64,000 nt of DNA from an uncultured Clostridia bacterium (GTDB lineage: Bacteria > Bacillota > Clostridia > TANB77 > CAG-508), in contig CAPPGO010000003.1 in NCBI GenBank assembly GCA_948678575.1, forward strand, positions 62,001-126,000, in the 5' to 3' direction. Each line of letters starts with the position of its first letter. The stretch's first letter is position 1. The notes beneath the pieces were generated by a model. It searched no databases, had not been told where the DNA came from, and worked only from the letters and a program-made list of their open reading frames with translations. Position numbers and translations under genes: made by a program. This document shows positions 17,545 through 26,654 of this stretch, piece by piece.

Positions 17545-19620
17545 ATGTCTGAACAAATGCTATTTTATTTTATGCTAGGAACAGGTGGTATATTTCTTGC
17601 TATCATATTTGCATATGTCTTACTTCGTAAGAAAATGATGAACAAAGAGACTATGTATGTAGCTTCTTTGGTTGAAGGTACCAAAGAAAGTAATTTTAGT
17701 ATGGAAATTTTTTACCAGAAATTTTATGTATTCTGTACAAAAATTCCAGGTATAAGAAGATATACTTTAAAAATTAGAAGAAGAGTTGAAATTGTAAACC
17801 TAGAAGACGAATATTTAACAAGAAAACAAGTTGCACAAGTAATGTTTAAAGCATTCTTAACAATTATACCACTTACAATTGTTATTATATTGATGACAAA
17901 AACAGATATGATTTTAATGAGTACATTGTTATTATTTGAGTTATTCTTTATTGAATCTATTATATCAGGTATGGTAGATAAAATAGATAATCAAATATTA
18001 AGAGAGCAAATTAATTTCTTTGCTGAAATTAGGCATGCTTATCATGAGTATAACATGGTTGAAGAAGCAATTTATGAAGTTGCTCAAAATGATGAACTTG
18101 AAGTTTCAAGACAAGCAGAAAAAATTCATGAAGTTTTAATTTCTGATGATCCTGAAACAGAATTAGAAAAATATTATGATATTGCTCCAAATAGTTTCTT
18201 GAAAGAATTTGCCGGAGTATCATATTTAACAAAAGAATTTGGTGATAGAAAAGATAAAGATGGTGCATCTTTGTACCTTAAAAACTTAAATAATATCACA
18301 CAAGAGATGCAAATTGAAATTTTAAAAAGAGATAAATTGGATTATGTATTCCAATCATTATCAATGATTTCAGCTATTCCAATTTTATTTATTGAAGTTG
18401 TAAAAAATTGGGCTATAAGTCAGTTCTCTTTTACATCTCAATTTTACAATGGGACACTTGGATTTTATATGCAAGTAGCATTAATTATTATTACCTTCTT
18501 ATGCTATATGCTTACTCGTAAATTAAAGGATAATGGAAGTGTAAATACTTCTGCTAATGTTGAGCATCCATGGCAAGAAAAATTATATAATAAAAAATGG
18601 GCGAAAAAAATTGTAGATTACTTTATTCCTAAAACAGGAACAAAAGAATATAGAAAAATGACTTTATTACTTAAAGATTCAGCATCGCCATTAAAACTTG
18701 AATGGTTTTACATAAACAGGCTTACAGTTGCTTTAATATCTTTTATTGTATCATTAGTTATATTAATTGTTGCACATTATATGGCAATAGATTATGTATA
18801 TACTGAGCCAACAGCTGATTATAACTTGTTAGGTCAAATGAATGAATCACAAGAGAAAAAAGCAAGAGCTCTAACTGAATCTGATAATGTTTATTTGGAC
18901 AAATATAAAAATGACTTATCAATGACAAAAGATCAATTGAAAAAAGAACTTTCAAAAACAGAAGAATATGGTCATGTTTCAGAAGAAGAATTAGATTCAG
19001 CTAATGAAAGAATTTGGGAAAAATTACAAACAGTGCAATCAAGCTATTTGAAATGGTATGAGCTTTTACTTTCATGTGTAATTTGTGTACTTGGTTACTA
19101 TGGTCCAGTTTGGTTATTGATGTTTTTAAAGAAAATGCGTCAAATGGAAATGGAAAACGAAGTAATGCAATTCCAAACAATTATACTTATGCTTATGAAA
19201 ATTGAGAGAGTAAATGTTGAGATGATATTAGAATGGTTAGAAAGATATTCTAATATATTTAGAGAACCAATTTCAAAATGCGTAAATAACTTTGAAAGTG
19301 GTGCTTGGGAAGCACTAGAAGAATTAAAAAATGATATATCTTTTGAACAGTTAATTAGAATTGTAGAAAGTTTACAAGCAGCTGTTGAAAAGATTCCAAT
19401 TAGAGAAGCTTTTGATGAGCTAGATACAGAAAGAGCATATCATCAAGAAAAAAGAAAAGAATCAAATGAAAGATTAATTTCTAGAAAATCAATGATAGGT
19501 AAGGTAGTAGGTTTTGCACCAATGGTTATATTATTTGTTGGTTACCTAATTGTACCACTTTGTGTAATTGGTATGACAAGTATGACAGAAGCATTTGCTG
19601 AAATGTCTAGTATGATGTAG
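17545..19620 (+). CDS. TadB/TadC-like platform protein, two halves in one chain
   Basis: This 691-residue membrane protein has about seven hydrophobic segments. A T2SSF-like cytoplasmic region lies in each half. The second is clear: 'QFQTIILMLMKIERVNVEMILEWLERYSNIF... SFEQLIRIVESLQAAVEKIPIREAFDELDTERAYHQEKRKESNERLISRK', followed by a terminal hydrophobic hairpin. This matches the GspF/TadC platform that the ATPase acts on. In classical Tad operons TadB and TadC are separate ~300-residue proteins, so this looks like a fusion or internal duplication. Start ATG 17545 lies behind AAAGGTGGTG, 30 bp after the ATPase gene. Confidence 0.78.
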   Translation: MSEQMLFYFMLGTGGIFLAIIFAYVLLRKKMMNKETMYVASLVEGTKESNFSMEIFYQKFYVFCTKIPGIRRYTLKIRRRVEIVNLEDEYLTRKQVAQVMFKAFLTIIPLTIVIILMTKTDMILMSTLLLFELFFIESIISGMVDKIDNQILREQINFFAEIRHAYHEYNMVEEAIYEVAQNDELEVSRQAEKIHEVLISDDPETELEKYYDIAPNSFLKEFAGVSYLTKEFGDRKDKDGASLYLKNLNNITQEMQIEILKRDKLDYVFQSLSMISAIPILFIEVVKNWAISQFSFTSQFYNGTLGFYMQVALIIITFLCYMLTRKLKDNGSVNTSANVEHPWQEKLYNKKWAKKIVDYFIPKTGTKEYRKMTLLLKDSASPLKLEWFYINRLTVALISFIVSLVILIVAHYMAIDYVYTEPTADYNLLGQMNESQEKKARALTESDNVYLDKYKNDLSMTKDQLKKELSKTEEYGHVSEEELDSANERIWEKLQTVQSSYLKWYELLLSCVICVLGYYGPVWLLMFLKKMRQMEMENEVMQFQTIILMLMKIERVNVEMILEWLERYSNIFREPISKCVNNFESGAWEALEELKNDISFEQLIRIVESLQAAVEKIPIREAFDELDTERAYHQEKRKESNERLISRKSMIGKVVGFAPMVILFVGYLIVPLCVIGMTSMTEAFAEMSSMM

Positions 19621-19633
19621 AGGAGAAGTCTAA

Positions 19634-20518
19634 ATGGAGCATGCTAATAAAGCTTTTATAATGGCAGCTGGAATGTTATTTGCACTTATGATATTAAGTT
19701 TAGTAGCATTTGTTTTTGGAAGGTTGACATCTCTTCCAGTTGAAGAAGATGTTAATTTAGAGGCAAGTCAAATTGCTGCTTTTAACAACGAATATACAGC
19801 TTATGATAAAAAAATAATGTATGGTGTAGATATCATTTCTGTTTTAAATAAAGCAAAAAGCAATAATGATAAATATGTACAAGAATTGTTTGTTGCTGGT
19901 GGAGGATATAATACAGATTTTGTTATAGATATTCAAGTTACGTTAAAACATAGCAACTTAGAAGAAAGTATGGTAGTTAGTTTTATACAACAAACAAATA
20001 GAGGAGTTTCAGAAGTAGATTATACTGGCGCAATAAATATGAACAGCCAATTAGGTCCATATAAAGATGAATCGCACCAATATTATTATAAACTTTCAGA
20101 AATATCACAATTAAAGGCTCCATCAGAAAACTATCAAGATATGATATATCCAAGTGGTACTAAGTGGAATAATTTAGAATTCAAAACTCAAACTATTTCA
20201 ACTAATGTAGCACCAGGAACATATCATATAATTGGTGCAGATGGAGAAGATCCAGATCCAAATGATAGTGTTACAACTAAAAATAGACAATTAAAAGAAG
20301 ATAATACATTGAAACAATTACTTAGTCAATCTACGGTTATGTCACAAACAATAAAGAATAGAAGTGATGATACTTTCTATCCTTTTGGTTGGTCACAAGC
20401 TGTATGGAAACCAGCAACTTATGATTTAAAAACCAGAAAATTTAGATGTGTTTCAGATGAAACTATAATAAGTGAAAAAACAGGTAGAATTGTAAAAATG
20501 GTTTTTGAAGAAATATAA
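19634..20518 (+). CDS. Pilin-like protein, MENA-type family, member 1
   Basis: The 294-residue protein starts 'MEHANKAFIMAAGMLFALMI', with a hydrophobic helix directly at the N-terminus and the rest extracytoplasmic. After the helix comes 'AFNNEYTAYDKK', and the C-terminus ends 'EKTGRIVKMVFEEI'. Both segments recur in the four related small genes downstream. The helix position is that of a mature type IV/Flp pilin, with no basic leader. It is the longest member, so it may be an adhesin-like or tip subunit. Start ATG with GAGGAG, 13 bp after the platform gene. Confidence 0.65.
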   Translation: MEHANKAFIMAAGMLFALMILSLVAFVFGRLTSLPVEEDVNLEASQIAAFNNEYTAYDKKIMYGVDIISVLNKAKSNNDKYVQELFVAGGGYNTDFVIDIQVTLKHSNLEESMVVSFIQQTNRGVSEVDYTGAINMNSQLGPYKDESHQYYYKLSEISQLKAPSENYQDMIYPSGTKWNNLEFKTQTISTNVAPGTYHIIGADGEDPDPNDSVTTKNRQLKEDNTLKQLLSQSTVMSQTIKNRSDDTFYPFGWSQAVWKPATYDLKTRKFRCVSDETIISEKTGRIVKMVFEEI

Positions 20519-20532
20519 AATAGGAGAGATTT

Positions 20533-21219
20533 ATGGAAAATGCAGTAAAAGCTATGTATATAGCAGCTGGTACTTTAATTGCTCTTATGATTTTGTCAGC
20601 ATGGGTATATTTATTCCGTAATGGTGCAAGATTAGGACAAGGATATGAACAAACTCAAATGACTGCACAGGTAATAAAATTTAATGGACAATTTGATGCC
20701 TATGCAAAAATTACTAATCAACTTACATCATCAGCTTATGGATATTCATTTATTGTAAAAGGTAGTACAGCTTCTGATATTATAACTTGTGCTAACTTAG
20801 CAATGAGCGTAAATGAACAAAACGATTATGATGAAGTAAATAGCTTACAACTTATAGTAGTTTGCGGTGGAGATAAATATGCAGTTTATCCAATACCAAA
20901 TCAACCTAAGAATAAATTTATAAAAAATACATCTATGGATAGTGCAAGAACAAAAACACATTTTAATGATAATGAAGTATTAGATTTTAATGAATTTTTG
21001 AAAATGTATAATAATGTTAGAATTGTTGATATTGTAAGTGATAGCTTTAATTCAACAGGTGAATCAATATATGAATATTATTTTGATGTAGACAAAGATG
21101 AAAATGGAAATAATCCAGGTCAAGGAATGACATATTCAGAAGTTACAGGAAAAGTGAACAAAATAGTATTTACAAGAGTTAAAACAGAACATTTTGATAA
21201 CACAGAATATTGGAAATAA
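20533..21219 (+). CDS. Pilin-like protein, MENA-type family, member 2
   Basis: The 228-residue protein begins 'MENAVKAMYIAAGTLIALMI', almost the same N-terminal helix as member 1, followed by 'KFNGQFDAYAKI', matching the shared xFNxxFxxY segment. It ends with 'EVTGKVNKIVFTRVK', similar to the shared C-terminal strand. One membrane helix; the rest is predicted outside. GGAGAG precedes the ATG, with a 14 bp gap from member 1. Function is inferred only from the locus and from shared sequence. Confidence 0.62.
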   Translation: MENAVKAMYIAAGTLIALMILSAWVYLFRNGARLGQGYEQTQMTAQVIKFNGQFDAYAKITNQLTSSAYGYSFIVKGSTASDIITCANLAMSVNEQNDYDEVNSLQLIVVCGGDKYAVYPIPNQPKNKFIKNTSMDSARTKTHFNDNEVLDFNEFLKMYNNVRIVDIVSDSFNSTGESIYEYYFDVDKDENGNNPGQGMTYSEVTGKVNKIVFTRVKTEHFDNTEYWK

Positions 21220-21292
21220 ACACTAACATTTTTATAATAAAAATATTGAAAAAAAATATTAGATAATATATAATATAGAATACGGTGGTAGT

Positions 21293-21727
21293 ATGAAAAA
21301 AACATTACTAGTAATTTGTACAGTTTTTCTAATTATAATGCTAATTCTATTTTGGAATTTTAGACAAGTTCAAGCTGAAAATAGAGCAATACAAAAATTT
21401 AATTATGAGTATGAATTCTATAATAGAGAAGGAATTTGTGGAATAGATATTACAACAGTTATTAATAAAGCAACAGATAATAATGAAAAATGTGAAGTTA
21501 AAAAAGATGAAAATGGATATTATATTCCAAATGATGAAGATAGCATAAATATAGATATAAAACTGATAAATAATGATAAAACATATAGAATGGAAAAAAT
21601 TAAAGAAGTCGGGTTAGAAGGTTTTGTAGAATTCTTTGGTGAAGTAGAATTCAAATGTACTAATATAGAATATCATGAAAAAACAGGAAAAATTTCTAAA
21701 ATGACTTTTGAATCTTTACAAAAATAG
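21293..21727 (+). CDS. Pilin-like protein, member 3 (Lys-led helix)
   Basis: The 144-residue protein has a short MKK start, one hydrophobic helix (residues ~4-21), then 'KFNYEYEFYNREGICGIDITTVINKA', which aligns closely with member 1 ('AFNNEYTAYDKKIMYGVDIISVLNKA'). The C-terminus 'HEKTGKISKMTFESLQK' also aligns. It is therefore a shorter paralogue of member 1, with a different N-terminus. A 73-bp AT-rich gap separates it from member 2; the ribosome binding site is GGTGGT. Confidence 0.6.
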   Translation: MKKTLLVICTVFLIIMLILFWNFRQVQAENRAIQKFNYEYEFYNREGICGIDITTVINKATDNNEKCEVKKDENGYYIPNDEDSINIDIKLINNDKTYRMEKIKEVGLEGFVEFFGEVEFKCTNIEYHEKTGKISKMTFESLQK

Positions 21728-21803
21728 TCTTTAATGTTGATATATTGAAATATATATATCGTTATACATAAAATTAAAAGAAAAAACTAAGGAGGAAAAA
21801 TTT

Positions 21804-22310
21804 ATGGAGAACGCTTCAAAAGCACTTATTATTGCAGGTGCAATATTACTATCTATACTTATCATAGCTATTGGTATGTATATTTATAACAGTTCAACAA
21901 ATTCAATTTATGGAGCAGCAACACAAATTTCACAACAAGATATCGCTGCATTTAATAACCAACTTGATATGTATATTGATAGACAAGTTGGTACAAATGT
22001 TAGAGCTTTAATTACAGTTATGGCATCTATCTGTAAAGAAAATGCTGAGGAGGAAACAAAACTACCTGACTTATATCTTGAACCAAAAAGTGGTGCATCA
22101 GTAGTTGAAGTTTTACCAACAGTTGCTGATGGAAGTATGCAAATCGAATTTAACAAAGCAAAATCACAAGTTGAAGCAAGACATTATTATAATGTAGTTT
22201 TCAATACATGTCCTACAACAGGTTTAATTGACTGTGTTGTAATTGAATATGAAAAAGGAAATATAGCTGGTGCCGATTTAGGTTCATTACCAGAAGGTAA
22301 CGATCACTAA
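21804..22310 (+). CDS. Pilin-like protein, MENA-type family, member 4 (possible major subunit)
   Basis: The 168-residue protein begins 'MENASKALIIAGAILLSILI' and has 'AFNNQLDMYIDRQVGTNVRALI' after the helix and 'CPTTGLIDCVVIEYEKG' near its end. It is preceded by a strong AAGGAGGA ribosome binding site and a 76-bp gap, and its wobble positions look more ordered (more C) than its neighbours, which may mean high expression. That makes it a candidate major subunit, an inference only. Confidence 0.62.
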   Translation: MENASKALIIAGAILLSILIIAIGMYIYNSSTNSIYGAATQISQQDIAAFNNQLDMYIDRQVGTNVRALITVMASICKENAEEETKLPDLYLEPKSGASVVEVLPTVADGSMQIEFNKAKSQVEARHYYNVVFNTCPTTGLIDCVVIEYEKGNIAGADLGSLPEGNDH

Positions 22311-22332
22311 ACTATGCTTTTGTAGGTAAAAT

Positions 22333-22812
22333 ATGAAACATTCATTTAAATTAATATATTTAATTGTAATAATAGTAGTAATAGCGATAATAGTAACCTT
22401 GGGACTTTTTGTAATGAAAAGTTCCCAAGAATTTACTAGTTCTACGGATTTAAGTCTATCAGATACAAATGAATTTAATAACCTTTGGTTGTCTTATAAA
22501 GGAAAACAAAAGGGCTCAACAGTTAAAAGAATGGTACAAAAGGTTATATCAAATGCAGAAGAAAATGAAAATAATCCTGCAATGCTAATAGATATAGCTT
22601 ATAAAATTCATGCCAGTGATGATTTTACAGTTATTAATTCTACAAAGAAATCAATTAATGTAGAAGAAATGCAAGAATTGGCAAATGAAATAGATGGTAA
22701 ACATTATTTTACAGTTGAATTTGTATATGCTAAATCTAAACAAATTTCTGGAATTATTATAAAATATAGTCAAAGCGATAAGTTTGAAGAATTTGTTCCA
22801 GATGAACATTAG
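22333..22812 (+). CDS. Pilin-like protein, member 5
   Basis: This 159-residue protein has an 'MKHSF' start and a strongly hydrophobic helix (residues ~7-27). The shared segment 'EFNNLWLSYKGKQKGSTVKRMV' follows, and a C-terminal 'AKSKQISGIIIKYSQS' corresponds to the family's last strand. It follows member 4 by 22 bp. The ribosome binding site (TAGGT) is weaker than those of its neighbours, which suggests a minor subunit. Confidence 0.58.
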   Translation: MKHSFKLIYLIVIIVVIAIIVTLGLFVMKSSQEFTSSTDLSLSDTNEFNNLWLSYKGKQKGSTVKRMVQKVISNAEENENNPAMLIDIAYKIHASDDFTVINSTKKSINVEEMQELANEIDGKHYFTVEFVYAKSKQISGIIIKYSQSDKFEEFVPDEH

Positions 22813-22839
22813 AAGTTAGAATATAAAGTAGGAGGAAGT

Positions 22840-23550
22840 ATGGAGAACGCAATTGATGCCATGAAAATGGCTTTCGGTATGATAGTTTTTATAATAGCAA
22901 TATCTGCTTCAATGTATTTACTAAATACAGCGACTTCAACTTCTAGAATACTTTTGTATTATGCAGATGAAACAAATTATTTAGATAATATCAATGTAGA
23001 TGAAAGTACAGATATTACTAAAAGAATTGTTAATGTAGAAACTATTATTCCAACTTTGTATAGATATTACAAAGAAAATTTTGCTGTGCAAATTTATAAT
23101 AAAGATGGCAAATTAATTCAAATATTCGATGTAAATATTGAAGGTAAAGTTAGAAGAGCAGCTGGTACAACAACAGTAAAAAGAACCGGAGAACAAAAGG
23201 CATTAATGTCTTTATATGGTGTGCCTAATAGTGTAACTGGTACCCCAGATGAAAATAACCCATATTTATTTGAAGCACCATGGATTGGGAATACAAGTAA
23301 GGACATTAAAACAAGAATAGATTTATTTGTTAAAGGTGAATGTGCTTATATAAACGGTACAAAAGTTGATTATAGAGAAAATAATTTATTAAAGAAACAT
23401 GGAAATTCACAATTTGAAGAAGAATTTATAGAATATGCATACAAAGGAGATACTATTAGTGTAGGCGAAGGTGATGGAACCGAAACAATTACTGGAAATT
23501 CAAAACCTGAAACAAAAATAGTAATAATTTATAGAGAATTAGAACCATAA
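22840..23550 (+). CDS. Pilin-like protein, MENA-type N-terminus, divergent body
   Basis: The 236-residue protein begins 'MENAIDAMKMAFGMIVFIIA' and so has the same N-terminal helix type. The soluble part is different: it lacks a clear xFNxxxxxY segment and contains 'TLYRYYKENFAVQIYNKDGKLIQIFDV', then a domain of ~120 residues I do not recognise. It ends 'KPETKIVIIYRELEP'. The ribosome binding site is AGGAGGA. A role as a minor pilin or priming subunit is plausible but is not shown by the sequence. Confidence 0.58.
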   Translation: MENAIDAMKMAFGMIVFIIAISASMYLLNTATSTSRILLYYADETNYLDNINVDESTDITKRIVNVETIIPTLYRYYKENFAVQIYNKDGKLIQIFDVNIEGKVRRAAGTTTVKRTGEQKALMSLYGVPNSVTGTPDENNPYLFEAPWIGNTSKDIKTRIDLFVKGECAYINGTKVDYRENNLLKKHGNSQFEEEFIEYAYKGDTISVGEGDGTETITGNSKPETKIVIIYRELEP

Positions 23551-23563
23551 TAAGGAGGAAAGT

Positions 23564-24097
23564 ATGAGTGATACTTTAATTACCATCGTAGCAATATTAC
23601 TTGCTGCAATATTAATGTTTGTATTCCCACTAATGTCAGTAGCAGAAAGAACAGATGATATGTCTTCACTTTCAGTACAAACAGCAACAACAGAATTTGT
23701 AGATAATTCAAGAGCTGTTGGAAAAATAACTTTGGATAACTACCAAAAATTAGTTAGTACATTACAAGCTACTGGAAATACTTATGATATTGAAATAGAA
23801 GTAAAAATATTAGATGAAAATGTTGGAAAAAAATCAGCATGGACAACAGGAACTGTTATCGGTGAAAATATTTATTACTCTGTTTATACTGCACAAATTA
23901 TGGAAGTTCTTACAGCTGATAATGGAACATCTACATATAATATGTCAGAGGGAGACATTATATCTGTAAGTGTAAAAAATACAAATAAAACAATGGCACA
24001 AACAATTAGAGGAGCTTTCTATTCAATTTCAGGAAATGACACATATCAAATTTCTGCTCAACATTCAGGAATTGTTACAGCAACAGGATCAAACTAA
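23564..24097 (+). CDS. Single-span exported protein of the Tad-like locus
   Basis: The 177-residue protein has an N-terminal helix ('MSDTLITIVAILLAAILMFV') and a Thr/Ser-rich outer domain with 'TEFVDNSRAVGKITLDNYQKLVSTLQATGNTYDIEIEV'. This segment resembles the start of TadE/TadG-like minor pseudopilins. Cotranscription with the preceding gene is likely (13 bp gap, AAGGAGGA). A terminator-like hairpin follows. Confidence 0.58.
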   Translation: MSDTLITIVAILLAAILMFVFPLMSVAERTDDMSSLSVQTATTEFVDNSRAVGKITLDNYQKLVSTLQATGNTYDIEIEVKILDENVGKKSAWTTGTVIGENIYYSVYTAQIMEVLTADNGTSTYNMSEGDIISVSVKNTNKTMAQTIRGAFYSISGNDTYQISAQHSGIVTATGSN

Positions 24098-24106
24098 TAA
24101 AAAATT

Positions 24107-24136
24107 AAGGGTGGAAAAAATTCCACCTTTATTATT
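24107..24136 (+). terminator. Hairpin between the small pilin-like genes and the large TadE/G-like gene
   Basis: GGTGGAA (24110-24116) pairs with TTCCACC (24121-24127), extended by three weaker pairs, and is followed by TTTATTATTATAT. The T-run is interrupted, so readthrough into 24158 is likely. Confidence 0.5.
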
Positions 24137-24157
24137 ATATAAAAAGGAAAAAAGTGA

Positions 24158-26626
24158 ATGAAAATACAAAGTTTGGCAGTAATATTTGCAATTATTGTTC
24201 TTCCAATTATTATAATACTTTCTTATTATATTCATGGAGAAATAGATACAATTGCACTTCAAATTGCTTATGATACTAAGTTAATAGATTCAACACATGA
24301 TGCAATGGCGTCTTTTGAGATTAACACTGCAAATGAGAATTTATCTTCTGTTGCAGATTCTTTAAGAAGTATAATAGAAGCATCAACTAATGTTTTTTTC
24401 AATACATTAGCAACTAATTTTGGTATTTCTAATGCTGGAAATTCAGCAGTAGACTCTTATATACCTGCTATTTTATATACTTTGTATGATGGATATTATA
24501 TTTATTCTCCTACAAGAAACCCAACAATACTTACATATAATGGAGATGATATTGTATATGTAGGTGATAGAGGCGTAACTTTCCAAGGAGAACAAAGCTA
24601 TGTAAATGAAAATGGAAAGACTGTAAATTTTGGAGTATATTCATTTGACCAAAATGAATATGCAAAAGAAAAAGATGATGATATTACTAATAATGAATCA
24701 GAAGATGCAAGAAATATAAGACAAAAAACTTTATATGATAGTTTACCAAATTCTATAAAATATGAATTTGGACAAATGTTATATCAAAACGAAGATGGCT
24801 CATATAGTGCAATGATTCATACTAATAGGAATAATCCAGGAGCAGGAAATAATACTAAGTATAAGCAAGACCATGTATTAAAATCATATATGCCATATTC
24901 TGCAAGATATACAAGAGCAGGTGTTTTTGATGTAACAATAAATTACACATTAGATAATTATTTAACTGTTGAAGGAAATATTGGTTCAAGTGGTAATGAA
25001 GTTTATTTTTCAAAAACTGGATATTTAATTTCAAAAGATACTGTTACTTCAATAGATGTTGGAGGAATTACAGATATTTTAACTTATAATGAGCATACTG
25101 CGGAAGAAATGATTTTATCAGGACAAAATGATATAACTTTAAAAATAAATCCAATTATGGAAAACAATCAAAGAATGACTACAACAGGACATGATATTAC
25201 AATAACTTATAATACAGCTGATGCAGATGGGCTAAATTACACAAAAATAAGAGAAAGACTAACTAAATTATATGAAGATCAAGATGCTAATTTAGATGAA
25301 ATTAGAAGATTAGAATACGCTGCACAAACTTTAAGTTCAATATGCTATTATGTAAAAGCACAAATTTTCTCAAATTGGATATATGATAATTTAGGTGGAA
25401 CAGAATCATTACCAGGAAATGGAATAAGAGCATCAGATATTTCAGATGAGATTGCTTCATTAAATGATACAGTATATACAACAGATAGTAATTTTGATGT
25501 ATTTCACAAATTTAAAATGTATGATTCATCTGGAAATTTGGAATACGAAGATAGGACTATAATTTTTGATACATCTGCAAATCCAGAACTAGAAGACTCT
25601 CCATTTTATACACATAAATTAGATGTAGTAAGAAATAATATTCAATATAACTTAAACTTAGCAATTTCTAATTATAATCAAATGTTAAGAGTAAGAAATG
25701 TTCAAATGCCAGTTATAGCAGATAACCAATGGGAACAAATTCTTACAAGAGTTTCAATAGTTTCATTTATGCAAGGGTTAAATTGTGGAATGAAAAACTA
25801 TAATAATTACGCAATTGCTTCAAGCACAAATAATGAGATTTCAGTTATTCCATCTGAAATGTATTACACATACCAAGAACAATACAATTCAGCAGAGATA
25901 ACAGATGAATATCATAGAATTGATTGTGATAAATTGCTTGATATAGATGATGCAGGAAATGAAAAGAAATTTATTTCTTTTAAATCAAAAGAAGTAAAAT
26001 ATGATAAAATTTTTGATAAAGTATCAAAGAGATATTTATATGACCACAGAAATGTAGGATGTTATAGATGTGCTATTGCAAGTAATTATGAAAAAGATGT
26101 ATATGATACAGATGGAAATCCAGCACGAGGATATAGTGATGATGTACAAATTTCATTATTAAGTCCAGTTAAGCAAAAAGCATATTATATTGCAGTAGGA
26201 AAAGAAAGACAAAATTTATATAAAACAAATGCAATTACTGATTCAAATGGATATGAAGTTATATACAATTCAGCAGCAGTAAATGGAGAAGATATATCTT
26301 TACCAGGAAATGGTTCAAGAGCAACAATTGTAAGTGGTGTAAATTCTAAACGACCAATATCTGAAATTAGAGAAATTGAAGTGACACTTGGCAGTTTAAA
26401 AGGTAGTGATAGTGCAACATCTACTGTTAATTTGAGATTAATTGTAAATGGACAGACAATAGATTATCCAGTTGTATTTAATTTAGATCAAGAAAAACCA
26501 CAAACAATGGTTGTTCCAATTCACTTAAATACTAATGTAAACTTAAATACAATTGAAGTTATGAAAATAGACACAAATGATAGTGTAACAGCTAAAAAGT
26601 TAAATGCAAGAATAGTTTATGAGTAA
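24158..26626 (+). CDS. Large TadE/TadG-like exported protein
   Basis: The 822-residue protein has one N-terminal membrane helix (residues ~5-24). A TadE/G-like segment follows, 'IALQIAYDTKLIDSTHDAMASFEIN', and then a ~780-residue extracellular region rich in Asn, Tyr and Asp that I cannot assign. Repeated phrases such as 'YDGYYIYSPTR' and 'DHVLKSYMPYSARYTRAG' suggest a beta-rich adhesin-like body. It closes the Tad-like locus and is separated from the small pilin-like genes by a weak terminator, so it could be expressed at a lower level. It may be a tip protein or adhesin, by analogy with TadG. Confidence 0.6.
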   Translation: MKIQSLAVIFAIIVLPIIIILSYYIHGEIDTIALQIAYDTKLIDSTHDAMASFEINTANENLSSVADSLRSIIEASTNVFFNTLATNFGISNAGNSAVDSYIPAILYTLYDGYYIYSPTRNPTILTYNGDDIVYVGDRGVTFQGEQSYVNENGKTVNFGVYSFDQNEYAKEKDDDITNNESEDARNIRQKTLYDSLPNSIKYEFGQMLYQNEDGSYSAMIHTNRNNPGAGNNTKYKQDHVLKSYMPYSARYTRAGVFDVTINYTLDNYLTVEGNIGSSGNEVYFSKTGYLISKDTVTSIDVGGITDILTYNEHTAEEMILSGQNDITLKINPIMENNQRMTTTGHDITITYNTADADGLNYTKIRERLTKLYEDQDANLDEIRRLEYAAQTLSSICYYVKAQIFSNWIYDNLGGTESLPGNGIRASDISDEIASLNDTVYTTDSNFDVFHKFKMYDSSGNLEYEDRTIIFDTSANPELEDSPFYTHKLDVVRNNIQYNLNLAISNYNQMLRVRNVQMPVIADNQWEQILTRVSIVSFMQGLNCGMKNYNNYAIASSTNNEISVIPSEMYYTYQEQYNSAEITDEYHRIDCDKLLDIDDAGNEKKFISFKSKEVKYDKIFDKVSKRYLYDHRNVGCYRCAIASNYEKDVYDTDGNPARGYSDDVQISLLSPVKQKAYYIAVGKERQNLYKTNAITDSNGYEVIYNSAAVNGEDISLPGNGSRATIVSGVNSKRPISEIREIEVTLGSLKGSDSATSTVNLRLIVNGQTIDYPVVFNLDQEKPQTMVVPIHLNTNVNLNTIEVMKIDTNDSVTAKKLNARIVYE

Positions 26627-26654
26627 AATATAGAAAAATGGCAATAATAATCTT

